Assembly: GCF_000340215.1 (NCBI RefSeq)
Contig: NW_006921542.1
Span: 1,144,267 to 1,208,266 of the forward strand
Origin: Pseudocercospora fijiensis CIRAD86
Lineage: Eukaryota; Ascomycota; Dothideomycetes; Mycosphaerellales; Mycosphaerellaceae
DNA length: 64,000 nt
Reading direction: 5' to 3'
The notes beneath the pieces were generated by a model. It did not search any database. It saw only the letters and a program-made list of their open reading frames with translations, and had not been told where the DNA came from. The position numbers were made by a program, and so were the translations under genes. Positions 23,257-34,540 of this stretch are shown here, one piece after another. The number at the start of each line of letters is the position of its first letter. The stretch's first letter is position 1.

Positions 23257-24279
23257 AGAAAACGTATAAATCTATAGCGCTACAATTCGAAACTTTCTAC
23301 GTATATCTAAGATAAGCCTATTATCCCTACTCGCGAACGAAACGAAGCCTATACTACCCCCGCTAGAAGGCGCTAAACTATTCTAGGACCTAGAAACAAA
23401 CGAACTATAGAAGAGTATAGTCGAGAAAGATACGGTATACTAGATAGTACTATAGAAAGTCTAAGAGGGATCTAGGTTATTATAGCTAGAAATTAAAGCG
23501 AAAATTTAAATCGGAGACTATATAATAGACCCTAGAGGGTTCCTCCGCTACTATAGTAAGCTCTCGGTTCCGGGAGCTCTAGCTATAATAGATGCGAAAT
23601 ATAAAGATATAGGAACTAAAGAACTCTAATAGGATATATTATATATAAAGATTATCTAGTCGATCTACGACTTACCGCTTTACGGCTATCCTAGCTAGGA
23701 TAATACCGCTTCTATACTAGGGCGCGACTTTTACTAGCCGCTATACTTAAACTAGATACGGCAATTCCTACTAAACTATAATTACTATAGACGTTATAAT
23801 ATATAGAGAGAATATAAATACGGCCTCCTAGACCTACTCCTAGTCCCCGACCGTTTCTTCTAGGAAATCTCGATAGACTTTATAACTAACCTCTCCGAAT
23901 AGGACGGGAATTGTTATCTTTAGGTAATTAAGGACCGCCTTAGTAAATAGATCGCCTTAATTAGTACCCCCTTTATAAAAGTAGAGGAATACGCGGTATT
24001 ATTCCTAAACTACTAGGTTAGATATTATAGACTACCCCGGGCGATTACTAGCGATAGAGGTATAAGTTAGACGAGTATATTCTAGGAAGAAATAAATAGG
24101 CTCCTTAGCGTAAAATAGAGGCTAAGCTCCGCTTGCTATATATAAACTAATAGAAGCCCGGAACGCGCGAATTAGGATATATAGATATACCTTCGGAACT
24201 ATATTAACTAACTATAGTCTAACTAGAACTAATAGTTACCTATAGTAGGACTAGCGTTTAACGGAAGATACTAAGCGGG
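23257..24279 (+). pseudogene. Element Z pol fragment: integrase N-terminal part
   Basis: An old Ty3/gypsy element whose 5' part is missing at the W2 border. In one frame I read an integrase zinc-binding region with all metal ligands changed (PLYGYPSWDNTASILGRDF near 23670, compared with the usual HxxxxGHxG pattern). The core follows: EISIDFITNLSEWDGN near 23870, VIKDRLSKWIALI and AITSDRG near 24040. The frame is cut at 24279 by the insertion of Y and resumes at 41925 after the duplicated GCGGG. Confidence 0.82.
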
Positions 24280-24588
24280 TATAAGAACCTAAGCAAGTAA
24301 AGTCTTCTGTCCTGCCTTAGCAAGCCTATATAACAATTATATAATATTATTACGTATACTACGGTGCTGTCCCGCTAGCGCAAAGCCTGCTTAGCGTATA
24401 CGCGGGGAAGCTCGGTCGCTTATACGGATATACTCGGTAGCCGGTACGGCAGAAATGCTATCCGTACGTAGCCTAGTTAATAGTAAACGCTCTACCCTAT
24501 TCTAAGAAAGATACGGTTTAGTTCTACTTTCTACTACGGCGATTAGTAGAGGGTGTTCTATACGTTGCTATATACCTATTTTCTTATA
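24280..24588 (+). repeat. Y 5' LTR (309 bp)
   Basis: TATAAGAACC...TTCTTATA, matching 41611-41919 along its whole length. The TATAAC/TATAAT boxes near 24330 could be promoter elements. Confidence 0.93.
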
Positions 24589-24634
24589 GTTCTAAACCGT
24601 CTACCCTTCGTAGCGGCCTATAGAACCCCGAAAG

Positions 24635-25990
24635 ATAAACGCAAGCGACCTGAATGCGCCGGGCGCGGAAACCGCGTAAAATAATATACTAGGAGCGTCG
24701 GCGGCATTAGAAAACGACGCTACGATATAACAAAACGAGGCCGAATATTAGGCGCGCTAAGAAGCAACCCGCCTACGGCTCGAACGATTCCTAGCTAAGC
24801 AAGAAGTGCTTAGGTTAGAAGTATAGGCTTAAGAAGCTAAGCGAGAGAATACGCGTCTTCGTGCTTTTAGGGACGCCGGCGATGCGCTAGCTCCGAGTAG
24901 CGGTACCGCCGGCGAGGGTCCTACGATAACCCTACCCCTAGGCGACGACGATAACGAAGATAAGGAAGAATTAGCTAACGAGTCGATTTAGAGGCCTAAA
25001 TCTTAGAGAGCTAAATCTATCTCGTATCGACTACCTCTTTCTAGAAGTACGCTAAGCGTAGCTACTATACCTAGTATAAGCTACGTAGTCGCTAGTCTTG
25101 CGGCTATTAAGCCTTACCTAAAGGAGCCTAAGCCCTTTAAAGGCGATACAATTAAGGAGTCGAGGCGATTCCTTCGAGAACTTTCTATTACATTTATACT
25201 ATCCGGAGCTACCTATTATATAGACGAGAGCAAGGTACTTTATAGTATTATATACCTCGTAGGCGATACGTAGGAGCGATAGTATAATAAAAACAGCCTT
25301 AAGGACCTATAGAATTATACCTACTAGGACTTTAAAACCTTCTATCGGGACTGCGTCGGGGACCCTATAAACCGTATACTAGACGTAACCCTCGAGTATA
25401 AGGCGGCTCGTTAGCGTAAGGGATAGTTAGTCTAAAGTTTTGCCCTTAAGCTCGTAGTACTCGAAGATTAACTTAGCGACTATAGCGAGGAGTATAGGAT
25501 CCGCTATCTCCTCGTTAAACTCTAGCCGGCGATTCGTAGCGCGATTATTAAATACTATATAGTACTTACGACGCGTTACGAACTCGTAGAGCTTGCGATA
25601 CGTATCGAGACCCCTAATAAGCCGTCTAGTAAACGCAAGGATTGTAACTACGATAAAACTAGAGGTAGTAAAGGTAAGAAGCGCCGATCTAATAGTTAGG
25701 CCCGTAAATAGTAGTTAAATCGCGACTATAGAGTAGGCGGAAAGTATACGAAGGGCGATAACTCGTAAGGCGGGTATAATATTAGTAAGGTTAAATGTTA
25801 TAGCTATCGCTAGAAAGGCTATTATAAGAACGCGTACCCGAACCGCTACCTCTAGAAAGACGACAACCCTATAGTACGCAAGGTAGCCGCTAACGCTAAA
25901 GAAAAGAAGAACGACTTAAAGGCTAAGGGAAAAGACAAGGCACCTCCTAAGAGCTAGGGATAGGTACGGAATCCTAATAAAGTAGCTTAG
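24635..25990 (+). pseudogene. Y gag
   Basis: The start is inferred at ATA (24635-24637, from ATG). The N-terminal third is charged and likely coiled coil (EATRLRLERFLAKQEVLRLE near 24760-24830), followed by an acidic stretch (LGDDDNEDKEEL near 24950). The Gag domain begins near 25110 (PYLKEPKPFKGDTIKESRRF, then ELSITFILSG). A zinc knuckle at 25796-25838 keeps only its first Cys (CYSYRWKGYYKNAY), the others being Tyr as RIP would give. Basic Lys-rich sequence follows. Confidence 0.85.
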
Positions 25991-26029
25991 TAGTAGTAGT
26001 ACCCGTAGGACGCGTATACGGAGTAATCG

Positions 26030-26260
26030 TTACGTAAGAAGGGGAAGTAGCCGTCGAATACTTATTAGATAATGCTACTAATATTAATATAGTATCTTAA
26101 GAATTCGTTCTACGATACTAGCCTTAGCGGATTGTTAATACCGTACTACCTAGTACCGATAGTTTCTAGGGCGACCGAGGATACTACTACGGAGCGTATT
26201 ATCTACGCTTATAGATCGCCGACTCTATAGGCTAAGAACGCATTACTACCGGAGTATTCT
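26030..26260 (+). pseudogene. Y protease fragment, interrupted by W1
   Basis: Near 26070 the frame gives LLDNATNINIVS, matching the aspartic protease active-site loop of fungal gypsy elements (LLDxGAxxNxIS type), with the Gly lost. It runs to the W1 insertion at 26260. Confidence 0.75.
26253..26260. repeat. 8-bp target duplication of W1 (left)
   Basis: AGTATTCT directly before the W1 terminal repeat; the identical 8 bp follow it at 36881-36888. Eight-bp duplications are diagnostic of hAT transposons. Confidence 0.95.
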
Positions 26261-26442
26261 TAGACCCCGTAGTAGTTCGGGTTGGTTTGGTTTGGTTTGC
26301 TAAGCCGAAGATCTAGTTTAGTTTAGGTTGGTTTACTAAGCAACTATAAGAGTAGCTAGTTCGAACTATAGAATTTATCGGTTTCTAAGAAGTGTAAGAA
26401 TGTCTACGTAACTCGAAGCAAGCCCTTTATAAGATACGAGAG

Positions 26443-26466
26443 TGTAGCCGGCAGCGTAGCCGGCAT
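26443..26466. repeat. TAGCCGGCA array near the W1 left end
   Basis: Two direct GTAGCCGGCA units. One of many such arrays in W (others in W1 near 27231-27284, 27851-27902, 28688-28712, 29754-29776, 30765-30785, 32164-32187, 33175-33223, 34596-34620, 35158-35195, 35836-35890, 36482-36512, 36695-36718). Confidence 0.8.
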
Positions 26467-26599
26467 TTTTCAGTTGTAGGAAGGTACTTATATAACCCTA
26501 AATCTATAGACAATTAGCTAAGGGTACTAACTAATTAAAAGCATACATATATATAAGCTATTATAGTTCAGTTTAGAAACTGCACTTATTAGGTATAAA

Positions 26600-27130
26600 T
26601 TTTATCCTTTCGCTCGCTATTCAATTCCCTAACTGCTCGGTAGAATGTTATTATCTAGATCTAGGTAGAACTTATCGATTTCCCTAGAAGTCCTCCTCCT
26701 TAAGAAGTTCTAACACTTTCCTACCGAACTATTCGATAATATTAAGTACTAGGATAGCTCCTCCCTTAGTATCGGTATAGTATATAAAAGAGCTATAAGG
26801 CAGCTCTATAGAACGTTCTACTAGTTACTCGCTATACTAAGGCCGAATGCTAGTTCGTTCCTTAGAACTCTTAGTTATTTAGGAGATATAAAGGGTAGGG
26901 CAGGTAGTAACTTCGTATTATATAAGGAGGTAGAGGCTACTATAGAAGAGGCCTTTAACCTATAGAAGATAGTAAAAGATATAGAGGCAGCTATAGGTCT
27001 AGGTACCTAGTTGAATTTCTAGTAGGTAGAGTATAAGGATATTTAGAGGGAGTATTAGGTAGAGTTGCGAAGGCAGGTTTATAATATACTCTAGAAAATA
27101 GGGATAGTGCCTATAACTATAACTATTAGG
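26600..27130 (+). pseudogene. Unrecognised helical frame near the W1 left end
   Basis: Plus-strand frame with GIVYKRAIRQLYRTFY, SFLRTLSYLGDIKGRAGSN near 26860-26910 and EVEATIEEAFNLWKIVKDIE near 26930-26990. Rich in Leu/Glu/Lys and probably helical. The same sequence lies inverted in W2 (22450-22950). No domain recognised. Its strand is opposite to the transposase. Confidence 0.4.
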
Positions 27131-27523
27131 CTCTTTAACCTTCCTTATTTTTCCCTGTTTTCTTTTTATAAAAATCCAAACTAATACAAATCAACCGGAA
27201 TGTCTATCTTCTTTTAGTTCTTTAAAAAACCTAGTAGCGTAGCTAGCAGCGTAGCCGGTAGCGTAGCCGGCAGCGTAGCCGGCCTTTTTACTCCTTAGTA
27301 CTAACGGGATTTTAGGAGACTTCTATTCCGTACGGCTAATAAAGCATACTATACTATATATATATACTTAGAGAGTATTTAGAGCGCGGTATGCAGCGCC
27401 GTATAATAGCGGCTTATTTCGTATATAGAAAAGCTTGTAGATAATACTACGAATATCCTTCCTACTAGAATATCTGTCCTACCTAGCATCGTCTCGAATA
27501 TAGACATTCTAGCCTTTTAGAAT

Positions 27524-28184
27524 CTAATCGAGTGCTTTAAAATCCTTGTCTATAATCGTTATACGCTTCGCGTAGATAGCTATAAGGTTGACCGCTAAAA
27601 TAGTATTAGTATAGTCCGAAAAGAGGTAGAAGAGAAACATATATTCGAAGATACGAACTAGGTAGGCTTCTGTAGCCTCTTAAAGGGCGCCTATCGCGGA
27701 GGCTTAGAAGCGAAGGTCCGTTCTATAATCCTAGGCAATTTCGCGAATAAGTCGTTAAAAAGGAGCTTTACGGATTAGGAGCTTAGAACTCTTCTAATGC
27801 TGCCGAATCTAACGGAGGGCTACGGCTAAAGAACGATTAGTAAAAAGATAGTAAGAATGCCGGCTACGCTACCGGCTACGCTACCGGCTACGCTACCGGC
27901 TATAAATAGGACTTACTTCCTAGGCGCTATCGACGCTTCGTACGATTGCTACTAGTAGTAGAAGCGCTAGTTATCGTCTTACGTAGAGCCTTACCCGCCG
28001 TTGTCTTACGCGGAGCCTTACTCGCGACGCCCTTTCTAGTACCGGAGCTAGCGGTAGTAGTAGCAGCCCTCTTACGTTAATATACTATACTCGTTCTACT
28101 ATTTCCGGTCTTATTACGACCCGTAGAAGTACTAGGTCCTTTCTTGCTAGGCGTCGTAACTTAGTTAAGTAGACTCGCTATTAT
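27524..28184 (-). pseudogene. Histone H3-like gene 2, uninterrupted copy (in W1)
   Basis: Same gene as 14199-14744 plus 21931-21996, but without the retrotransposon. Exon 1 is 27917-28184 (268 bp, ending GTACGAAGC... RLG), intron 1 is 27826-27916 (91 bp, full of TAGCCGGTA repeats), exon 2 is 27639-27825 (187 bp) and exon 3 is 27524-27589 (66 bp). All lengths equal those in W2. Key motifs are KAPRK in the tail, GTVALRKIR across intron 1, APFWRLIREIAWDY, ASAIGAL, EAIEAYLVRIFE and YAKRITI. Gln codons are TAG. H3 packages DNA in nucleosomes. Intron 2 borders are unresolved. The two copies agree closely, so both descend from one cargo-bearing element. Confidence 0.87.
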
Positions 28185-28699
28185 AAAAGTCGTCGAATTA
28201 AGGAAAAAAGTGCGTTACGAAGGTATACGAAGGCGCGCGCGGAGCGAGGGTATTACGGAGGTAGTAGATATAGAGCGTAGAGGTATAGGTATCGATACGA
28301 AGGTTGAATATAGCGGTAGTGTCGCGGTATCGCTAGGTAATAGAGTAAGCTTCGCGCAAGCCTATATTATAGTAACGGTAGAGTAAGGAAAGAAGGCAGG
28401 TACGGCTAAAAAAGGTAGGTACGGCTAAAAAAGGCAGGTACGGCAGACTTTAAAATATAGCCGGCATATATAGCCGGTATAGTAATAGGCGAAAGCCTCC
28501 TTTTAATAAATAGCCGGCGTAATAATAGTATCCTACTATAGTATAGATATTCTTTAGTAATGCCTTTACTAGCTATAGTAATCTTATAAGTAACCTAGGC
28601 CTATTGCTAGTAAATATAAGAAATATTAGGTAGGCTATACTAAACAAGCTAGTTATTTAGTAGGAAAAGGCCTACTACCGTCTCTATATGCCGGCTACG

Positions 28700-29745
28700 A
28701 GTGCCGGCTATCGCTCTAAATTCAACTCCGCCCTATCTCGGAGGCTAAGGTACCGAGCGGAAACCCTATAGCTTATATTCACTCGGTTATCGCGGAGCGC
28801 TTATAGGTAAGGTATTAGAAAAGAGTATAAAAAGTACGAGAAGAGTATCCTAGGATATAGGTCGTAAGTGAATAAGAGTAGTACGCCTAGTTATTTATAT
28901 AGTACGTTACTCTATACGACGAAGAGCCTATATTATCTTATGCTTCGCTTATAAGACCTCGACTCTACTAGTATACTATCGATCTCCTCCTCGGTCGCTA
29001 ATACGCTATCTTAATTCTTCTTCGAGTTACCGGACTTAGTACGTATCTATAGCTATATAATAGCGCTACGTATTATAGAGAATCAACTCCGCCGTATCTC
29101 GAAGGCTAAGGTACCGAGCGGAAATCCTATAGCTTATATTCACTCGGTTATCGCGGAGCGATTATAGGTAAGGTATTAGAAAAGAGTATAAAAAGTACGA
29201 GGAGAGCATCCTAGGATATAGGTCGTAAGTGAATAAGAGTAGCACGCCTAGTTATTTATATAGTACGTTACTCTATACGACTAAGAGCCTATATTATCTT
29301 ATGCTTCGCTTATAAGACCTCGACTCTACTAGTATACTATCGATCTCTTCCTCGGTCGCTAATACGCTATCTTAATTCTTCTTCGAGTTACCGGACTTAG
29401 TGCGCATCTATAGCTATATAATAACGCTACGTATTATAGAGAATTTCTCGTTAAAGTTTCTCTCTCGTAGGCTTACTATCTGCCTCGTAGTATAGAGGAT
29501 TAAAGTACTAATACTAAAGAATCTCCTTATAGTTAGGATGCTAGGGCTCCTTAGGACCTTTGTGTTTTAGGTCTAAATAGAGACGTATTATAAACGTTCT
29601 ATCGCCCTTTCGCTTACTATCCGCTAGGTCGCGATATACGAAGAAACTAATCTAAATGTAGCTCGTCTCTATAATAGCCGGGTAAATATAGAGCGCTAGG
29701 TTTCTACTTCGTACCTTAGATTTAGGGACGGCGCGGAGATAAAAT
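28700..29745 (-). pseudogene. Unrecognised W1 frame downstream of H3-like gene 1, with internal duplication
   Basis: Counterpart of 13003-13690 in W2. The DLAGSKRKGDR motif is near 29600-29650. The part at 28723-29444 is a tandem duplication of 361 bp that W2 lacks. No known domain. Confidence 0.35.
28723..29444. repeat. 361-bp tandem duplication
   Basis: Units 28723-29083 and 29084-29444, each starting CAACTCCGCC and ending TATAGAGAAT, differ by few bases. W2 has one unit, so the duplication arose in W1 or was lost in W2. Confidence 0.85.
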
Positions 29746-29834
29746 CAGAAATATAGCCGGCACCTATAGCCGGCAAAAGGATACGAAAATAGGCCTCCTC
29801 CTAGGTTAATCTAACGACTAAATACAATTTCTAA

Positions 29835-30619
29835 CTAATCCGCTATAAACCGACGCCGAATTTTAGCTAGAAGCTGTATATCTTTATTTTAAAGAGTAAC
29901 CCGCTTTATATAGATAGCAAGGAGGTTTAAAAGCTTAAGCTCGGTTACGAGAAATGCCTCCGTAGCTTCCTAAAGAGTACTAATCGCCTTAGCCGTAAAT
30001 CGTATACTAGACCGAAAATCTAATATAATTTCTCGGACGAGTCGCTAGAAGGGAGTCTTAGGGATTAAAAGCTCGGTCCCTCTTTTATTTTAGAAAAGCC
30101 GGATCTAGCGAAGGGCAATAGTACCTAGTTTAAAGCGCCGCTTCTTTATCGTCGAGTCCTGCCTTATTCCCTTTCTTTTAATAGAAAGATAACTTTTCTT
30201 CGCGATAGTCTTCGTCCGCCTACTCTTTTTAGCCTTCTCCTATCTATCTATAGCCTTCTTATTTTTCGGTACTATTTTCCGAAGAACCCCCTTCCTTCGT
30301 ATATACTACGGAGAGCCTTACTCTTCCGATATGTCGTTCTCGCTACGGTCTCCCTATACTTAGCTTACTTTACCCTTACCCTTTAGTCTCTAAAGATATT
30401 TATCTACGCGTTTAGGCGACGAGGGTATATCGGTAGGACCTAGAAAATTAATAAGTATATAATCGTAAGGAGACATTAATGCTTCTTGCCTTCTAGAACA
30501 AATAGTCTTCTATTAAACCGCCTTAGTAGGTTATCGTTAGATTCGAATAAAGGATAGTAGCTTAAGGAAGGGGAGGTAGCCGGCTTAGGAAGGCCCGAAG
30601 AGCCGAATCCTTAAGGTAT
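29835..30619 (-). pseudogene. Histone H3-like gene 1, long basic tail (in W1)
   Basis: Exactly the length of the W2 copy (785 bp). The start codon here is ATA (30617-30619) where W2 keeps ATG, a TG to TA change. The fold motifs are GTITLR, GTELLIPKTPF, RLVREIILDFRSSIRF and EAIEAFLVTELK. It begins about 170 bp after the transposase stop, on the same strand. Two residues are inserted before GTELL compared with ordinary H3, loop 1 has H3 length, and the C-terminus reads RRRFIAD before a TAG. This fits a diverged H3 variant; a centromeric role is only a guess. Confidence 0.85.
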
Positions 30620-30787
30620 GTTTGTCTTTAAGAATATAGGGAAAGGGAAGAAGGAGAGGAAGAGCGAATAGAGAATTAGAAATAGTCCGTAGGTAAGCGG
30701 GGTCGGTTGCTATAGTAACTAGTCTGTTTAGGTCCTAGGAATTCGAAACACATTTCGGATATATACCGGCTATATACGCCGGCTATA

Positions 30788-33600
30788 TTACCTTATACGT
30801 AAACGCTTCGTCTCCTTAAAGCTACTCTAAGCCTATATACGTTTCCGCTTCTCGACCCGGTATCGCCTTCTACCTCTGCCCTTCTCCTCTTTATTATCGC
30901 TAATTAGGGTTTCGTTTAGACTAAATTTCGTATTCTCTTCGCGCTCCTAGGTTTCTTCGATCTTAAGGTTTTCTAATTCCTCGATTAACTCCTTTAGTAT
31001 AATCTTTAGTAACCTACCTTAGCGACTCTAGTAGAGGAGATAGTATCGGAATACTATAATAGATTCGAAGGTAGTAGGCGAGTATATTCGATTAAAGCGG
31101 CCCTAGTAACGAGCGATACTAAAAGACCTCTTATAGCCTATACCTACGCTCGGGATAGCGAGGACGTCCCGAGCGACCGACGCTATCGTTAGAAACTTAG
31201 GCTCTAACCGCTACTATATAGCGAGAATATCGTCTCCGAATTCGTCTAGAAGACCGGTAAGATCTAGAGATTATTAGCCCTCTTTCCGATCCTACGGGTT
31301 TATACTTACTCGCGCGCCGATAGAGATCGAACTCTTCTTTATTTACTTTAGTAGTTGCTTCCTCTTCTGCCTCTACTTCCTACCTACGAAACAGGTATAA
31401 TATCGGAGCCTTCTAAACCTTCTTTTTCTTTATAGGAGCTATATTTAGACTAGTTTCTTTCCGACGCTCGTAGAATATCTTTTCTAGAATAGTCTAGTAA
31501 TACTTCGGCTATACCTCGTCCGCCTTCTATTCCGGCCTCTACTAGTATATATCCTTTTCTACCGGGTTAAGTAAGTACGTAACGCTATAGATATCCCCGA
31601 ACGACTTAAAGGTAGTACTGTAATATTTATACAACTTAGTATAGGAGGTGTCTATAGCTTTCGTTATAGCTACTTTCTAGGGAACGCTCTTCTTAGCTAG
31701 CTTAGCTACGGTTTCCTCGAGCTCGTTAAAGAGCTAGTTATAGTACGTAAAGACAAGGTAGATCGTCGGTCCTCGGATTCTTCTAATCGTAGTAATAACC
31801 TTCGCGTAATGCTTACTAATATCGACGAGATACTCTGCTTAGCGCTATTCGGCGGCGGTAAGGCCGAGCTACTTAATACCCTCGGAACTCTAATAGATCT
31901 CGAGAGCGGTACGTAAAGTATATCCCCTTATAACTATATAGAAAGTCGAATCGAACCGGGTCTTAACGTCTTAGATAAAACAGAGTAGGCGCTAAGGAGG
32001 CCGCTTTTACTATCGCTTATTCTATACGATATTCTAGGCATCGGTTTTAGGGCGCTCGATTAGGTTCTTTTAAATAGCCTTAAATCGGTTATATCTCTAT
32101 AAGCTCGAGTTCGTATATATTACTAGACGACGAAGCTAGAGAAAAAGAGTTAGAACTATACTAGGTTGCCGGCTATAGGTGCCGGCTACGGACAAAAGTT
32201 ATACCTTATATAAAACGAGAGCGAGGCTCTCTACCTTATCCTATCTTATTGCTATAACGAGTTTCTCGACTTTCGACTTTGCTTTATCCTTATCTAGGAT
32301 CTTCTATTAGTCGTCGTTTAATAGTACAATTTTAAGCGTCTTAAAGAGGGCTCAGATCGCGATTTAAACTATATAAGCGAGGTAGGGAAACTTCTATAGG
32401 GATATAACTAGCAACGACGTCGGCTCCGATTTAATAGGGCTAGGGCTATTCCTAGGCTCCTCTTTATCGTTATCGTCGTACGTATTATCGTACGTATCCG
32501 GAATCGTAGCGAGCTTAATATTCGGAAGATTAAGCTAGATTATAGACCTTATAATCTCCTCTACGTACTCGACCCTATCGATACAATTAGTGATTTTAAA
32601 GATATATACGAGTAAATTGTATATATAACGCCTTATATAATGTTCGATTATTACTAGCGTTATCCGTAGTAATCGAGATTAGTTTCGTTATTACGCTAAC
32701 CCTATCTATTACCGTATAGATAAGCTTCGCTATATCCTTACTAGTATAGGAACCTAGAATTTTAGGGAATCCGATTATAAGTTCCTAGAGTTTCTAATCC
32801 GAATTAATAAAGTATAGTATAATCGAGAGGAAGGAGGCTCTTATAGTCCGGCTTAACTAGCTATCGATAGTAATAGCTACTCGGCGAGTATTACGGAGGA
32901 TCTCCCGAATATCGTCTAACGTAGCCTCTTTGTTCTTTTCGAATATAATACGCTAGGTTATCGCGCCGAGAAATAGGGGAGGGTAGTTTATAAGATATAG
33001 GTATATCTTCTATATAGACTCCCTTTCGTAGAAGTCTTCCGGAAGACCGTTTATAGCTAGCATTTCGTTTACTAGTTACTTAAAGTCTTCGGGGGAGAAA
33101 TCGGTAGCCTTTAATCCTAGAGCTTCCTTAAGCGTAGCCTATAATAATTAGCTAGATCTCTACGGTTAATTAAAGTAGCCGGAATCTATAGTCGGTAGCT
33201 ATAGCCGGTAGCTATAGCCGGCATTTTAGAAGACGTACCTCTTTCTAGAACGCTATATCTATATTAACTCTCCTCTCTCTTTAAGATTCCCGATACTGTT
33301 TAGAATAGAGATAGTTCGTAGGCGATAAGTTCCTATCCCCTAGTTTCGGGTATTTTAAGATTAAACCGTAGAAGTTATAGACAATTACTAGTTAACCTTT
33401 AAGTCGAGAAGTCGTATAATAGTGCAATACCCCCTCTATAAAGAACTTCTAGAATGTATCCGTTCGCTCCTTACTCCCCTATCGTATCGAGTACTTCCGG
33501 AGTTTATACTCCTTCGAACGTAAGTATAAAGGGAACTATATCTTATAGACCTATTAATTAAACTGCTCTATATACTCGGGTTTCTAAAGATACGCCTAGC
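30788..33600 (-). pseudogene. hAT-superfamily transposase of W1, degenerate
   Basis: Cut-and-paste transposase of the RNase H fold. On the minus strand: an upstream exon (KPEYIEQFN near 33585, TDTFWKFFIEG near 33450), an intron at 33160-33238 (GTACGT...CCGTAG), then FSPEDFKWLVNEM near 33100, AITIDSW with the first catalytic Asp near 32860, ITTDNASNN with the second catalytic Asp near 32655, an intron at 32136-32204 (GTATAA...TCTCTAG), TRFDSTFY near 31950, LTAAEW near 31840 and LNPVEKDIYW near 31570. The dimerisation region follows (ASVARDVLAIPSV near 31170, FSIARYWGRFNRIYS). It ends at TAA (30788-30790) after a basic tail. Both introns contain TAGCCGGCA arrays. No classical BED finger is seen. 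TAG/TAA codons and a frame change near 31300 inactivate it. Confidence 0.88.
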
Positions 33601-34540
33601 TAGCCTTTTCGAAGATTTCCGGGTTAATACTCGATATTCTTATATCTCCGAACAACCTTCTACTTAGACTCTATAAAGGTAAGGACTAGGTAGTAGTACT
33701 CTATAATAAATTCCTACTACTAGGATTCGGAGAGGATAAATCTAGCCCTAATCGTTGTCTAGGACTCGATAGGCTCGAAGGTAAGTATACGGCCTCCTCT
33801 CGACGTTATCGTAATCTCGCTCGTATACTAGACTGTTTCGACTATCGTCTCGTTATTACCCTTCCTAGTATAGCGCCTAGTATATATACAATATCGGTCG
33901 GTATATTTTAAGGTTTCGTACGGTAAGGTAAGGACTTAGGAGTAGTAGATATATACTAGTAGCTATAGGGAAACACCCTTTCTTTTATAGCATCGTATCG
34001 TTAGGAATAGCTAGGTAGTAAATAGCTAGCTACCTTTTTTTCGTTTCCTAGCTACCTAACTACTAGATTTTTTTTTCCTAGCTACCCTAGCTAGCCTAAC
34101 TACTAGAATTTTCTTCCTAGCTACCCTAACTACCTAAATTTTGCCTTCTATACGGCGGCTCTCTCCTACTAACGGAACCGAGCTACTATACCTAACGAAT
34201 CTAAGCTCGTTTTTAGTCTTAATCTATCCTCTTTCGGTATAAGATACTCGATAAGCAAATGCTTAGGCCGAGTCTAACTACGAAACCTAAGACTAACTAA
34301 TAGCTCTATTAACTAATCCTAATCCTCGAACTCCTTCCGCTTCTTAGTAAAGACCTTAAAGAGCGCTCGAGCTTCGTCGGGTACCTATAGAGTAGTCGAG
34401 ATAAAGCCGTATCGCTAAAATAGGTAATCCTTCGGAGGCTTATATAGAGATTTAGAGAATTCTAACGCTAACCTATCCTACTAGGCGCTTAGATTCCGGA
34501 TATAAGCCCTCTTTGAGTCTTTGCCTTAGTAAAGATTTTA
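33601..34540 (-). other. W1 sequence upstream of transposase, unrecognised frames
   Basis: Minus-strand frames read EFIIEYYYLVLTFIESKWKVV near 33690 and, separately, VPDEARALFKVFTKKRKEFED near 34350 and KHLLIEYLIPKEDRLRLKTS near 34230. They look protein-like but match no family known to me and may belong to a gene continuing into the duplicated region upstream. Near 34020-34140 a low-complexity run of CCTAGCTACC repeats interrupts. Confidence 0.35.

Noticed and set aside
34020..34140. Possible short CRISPR-like or satellite array of CCTAGCTACC
   Set aside because: Irregular spacing and a simple-sequence character; CRISPR arrays are not expected in fungal DNA.
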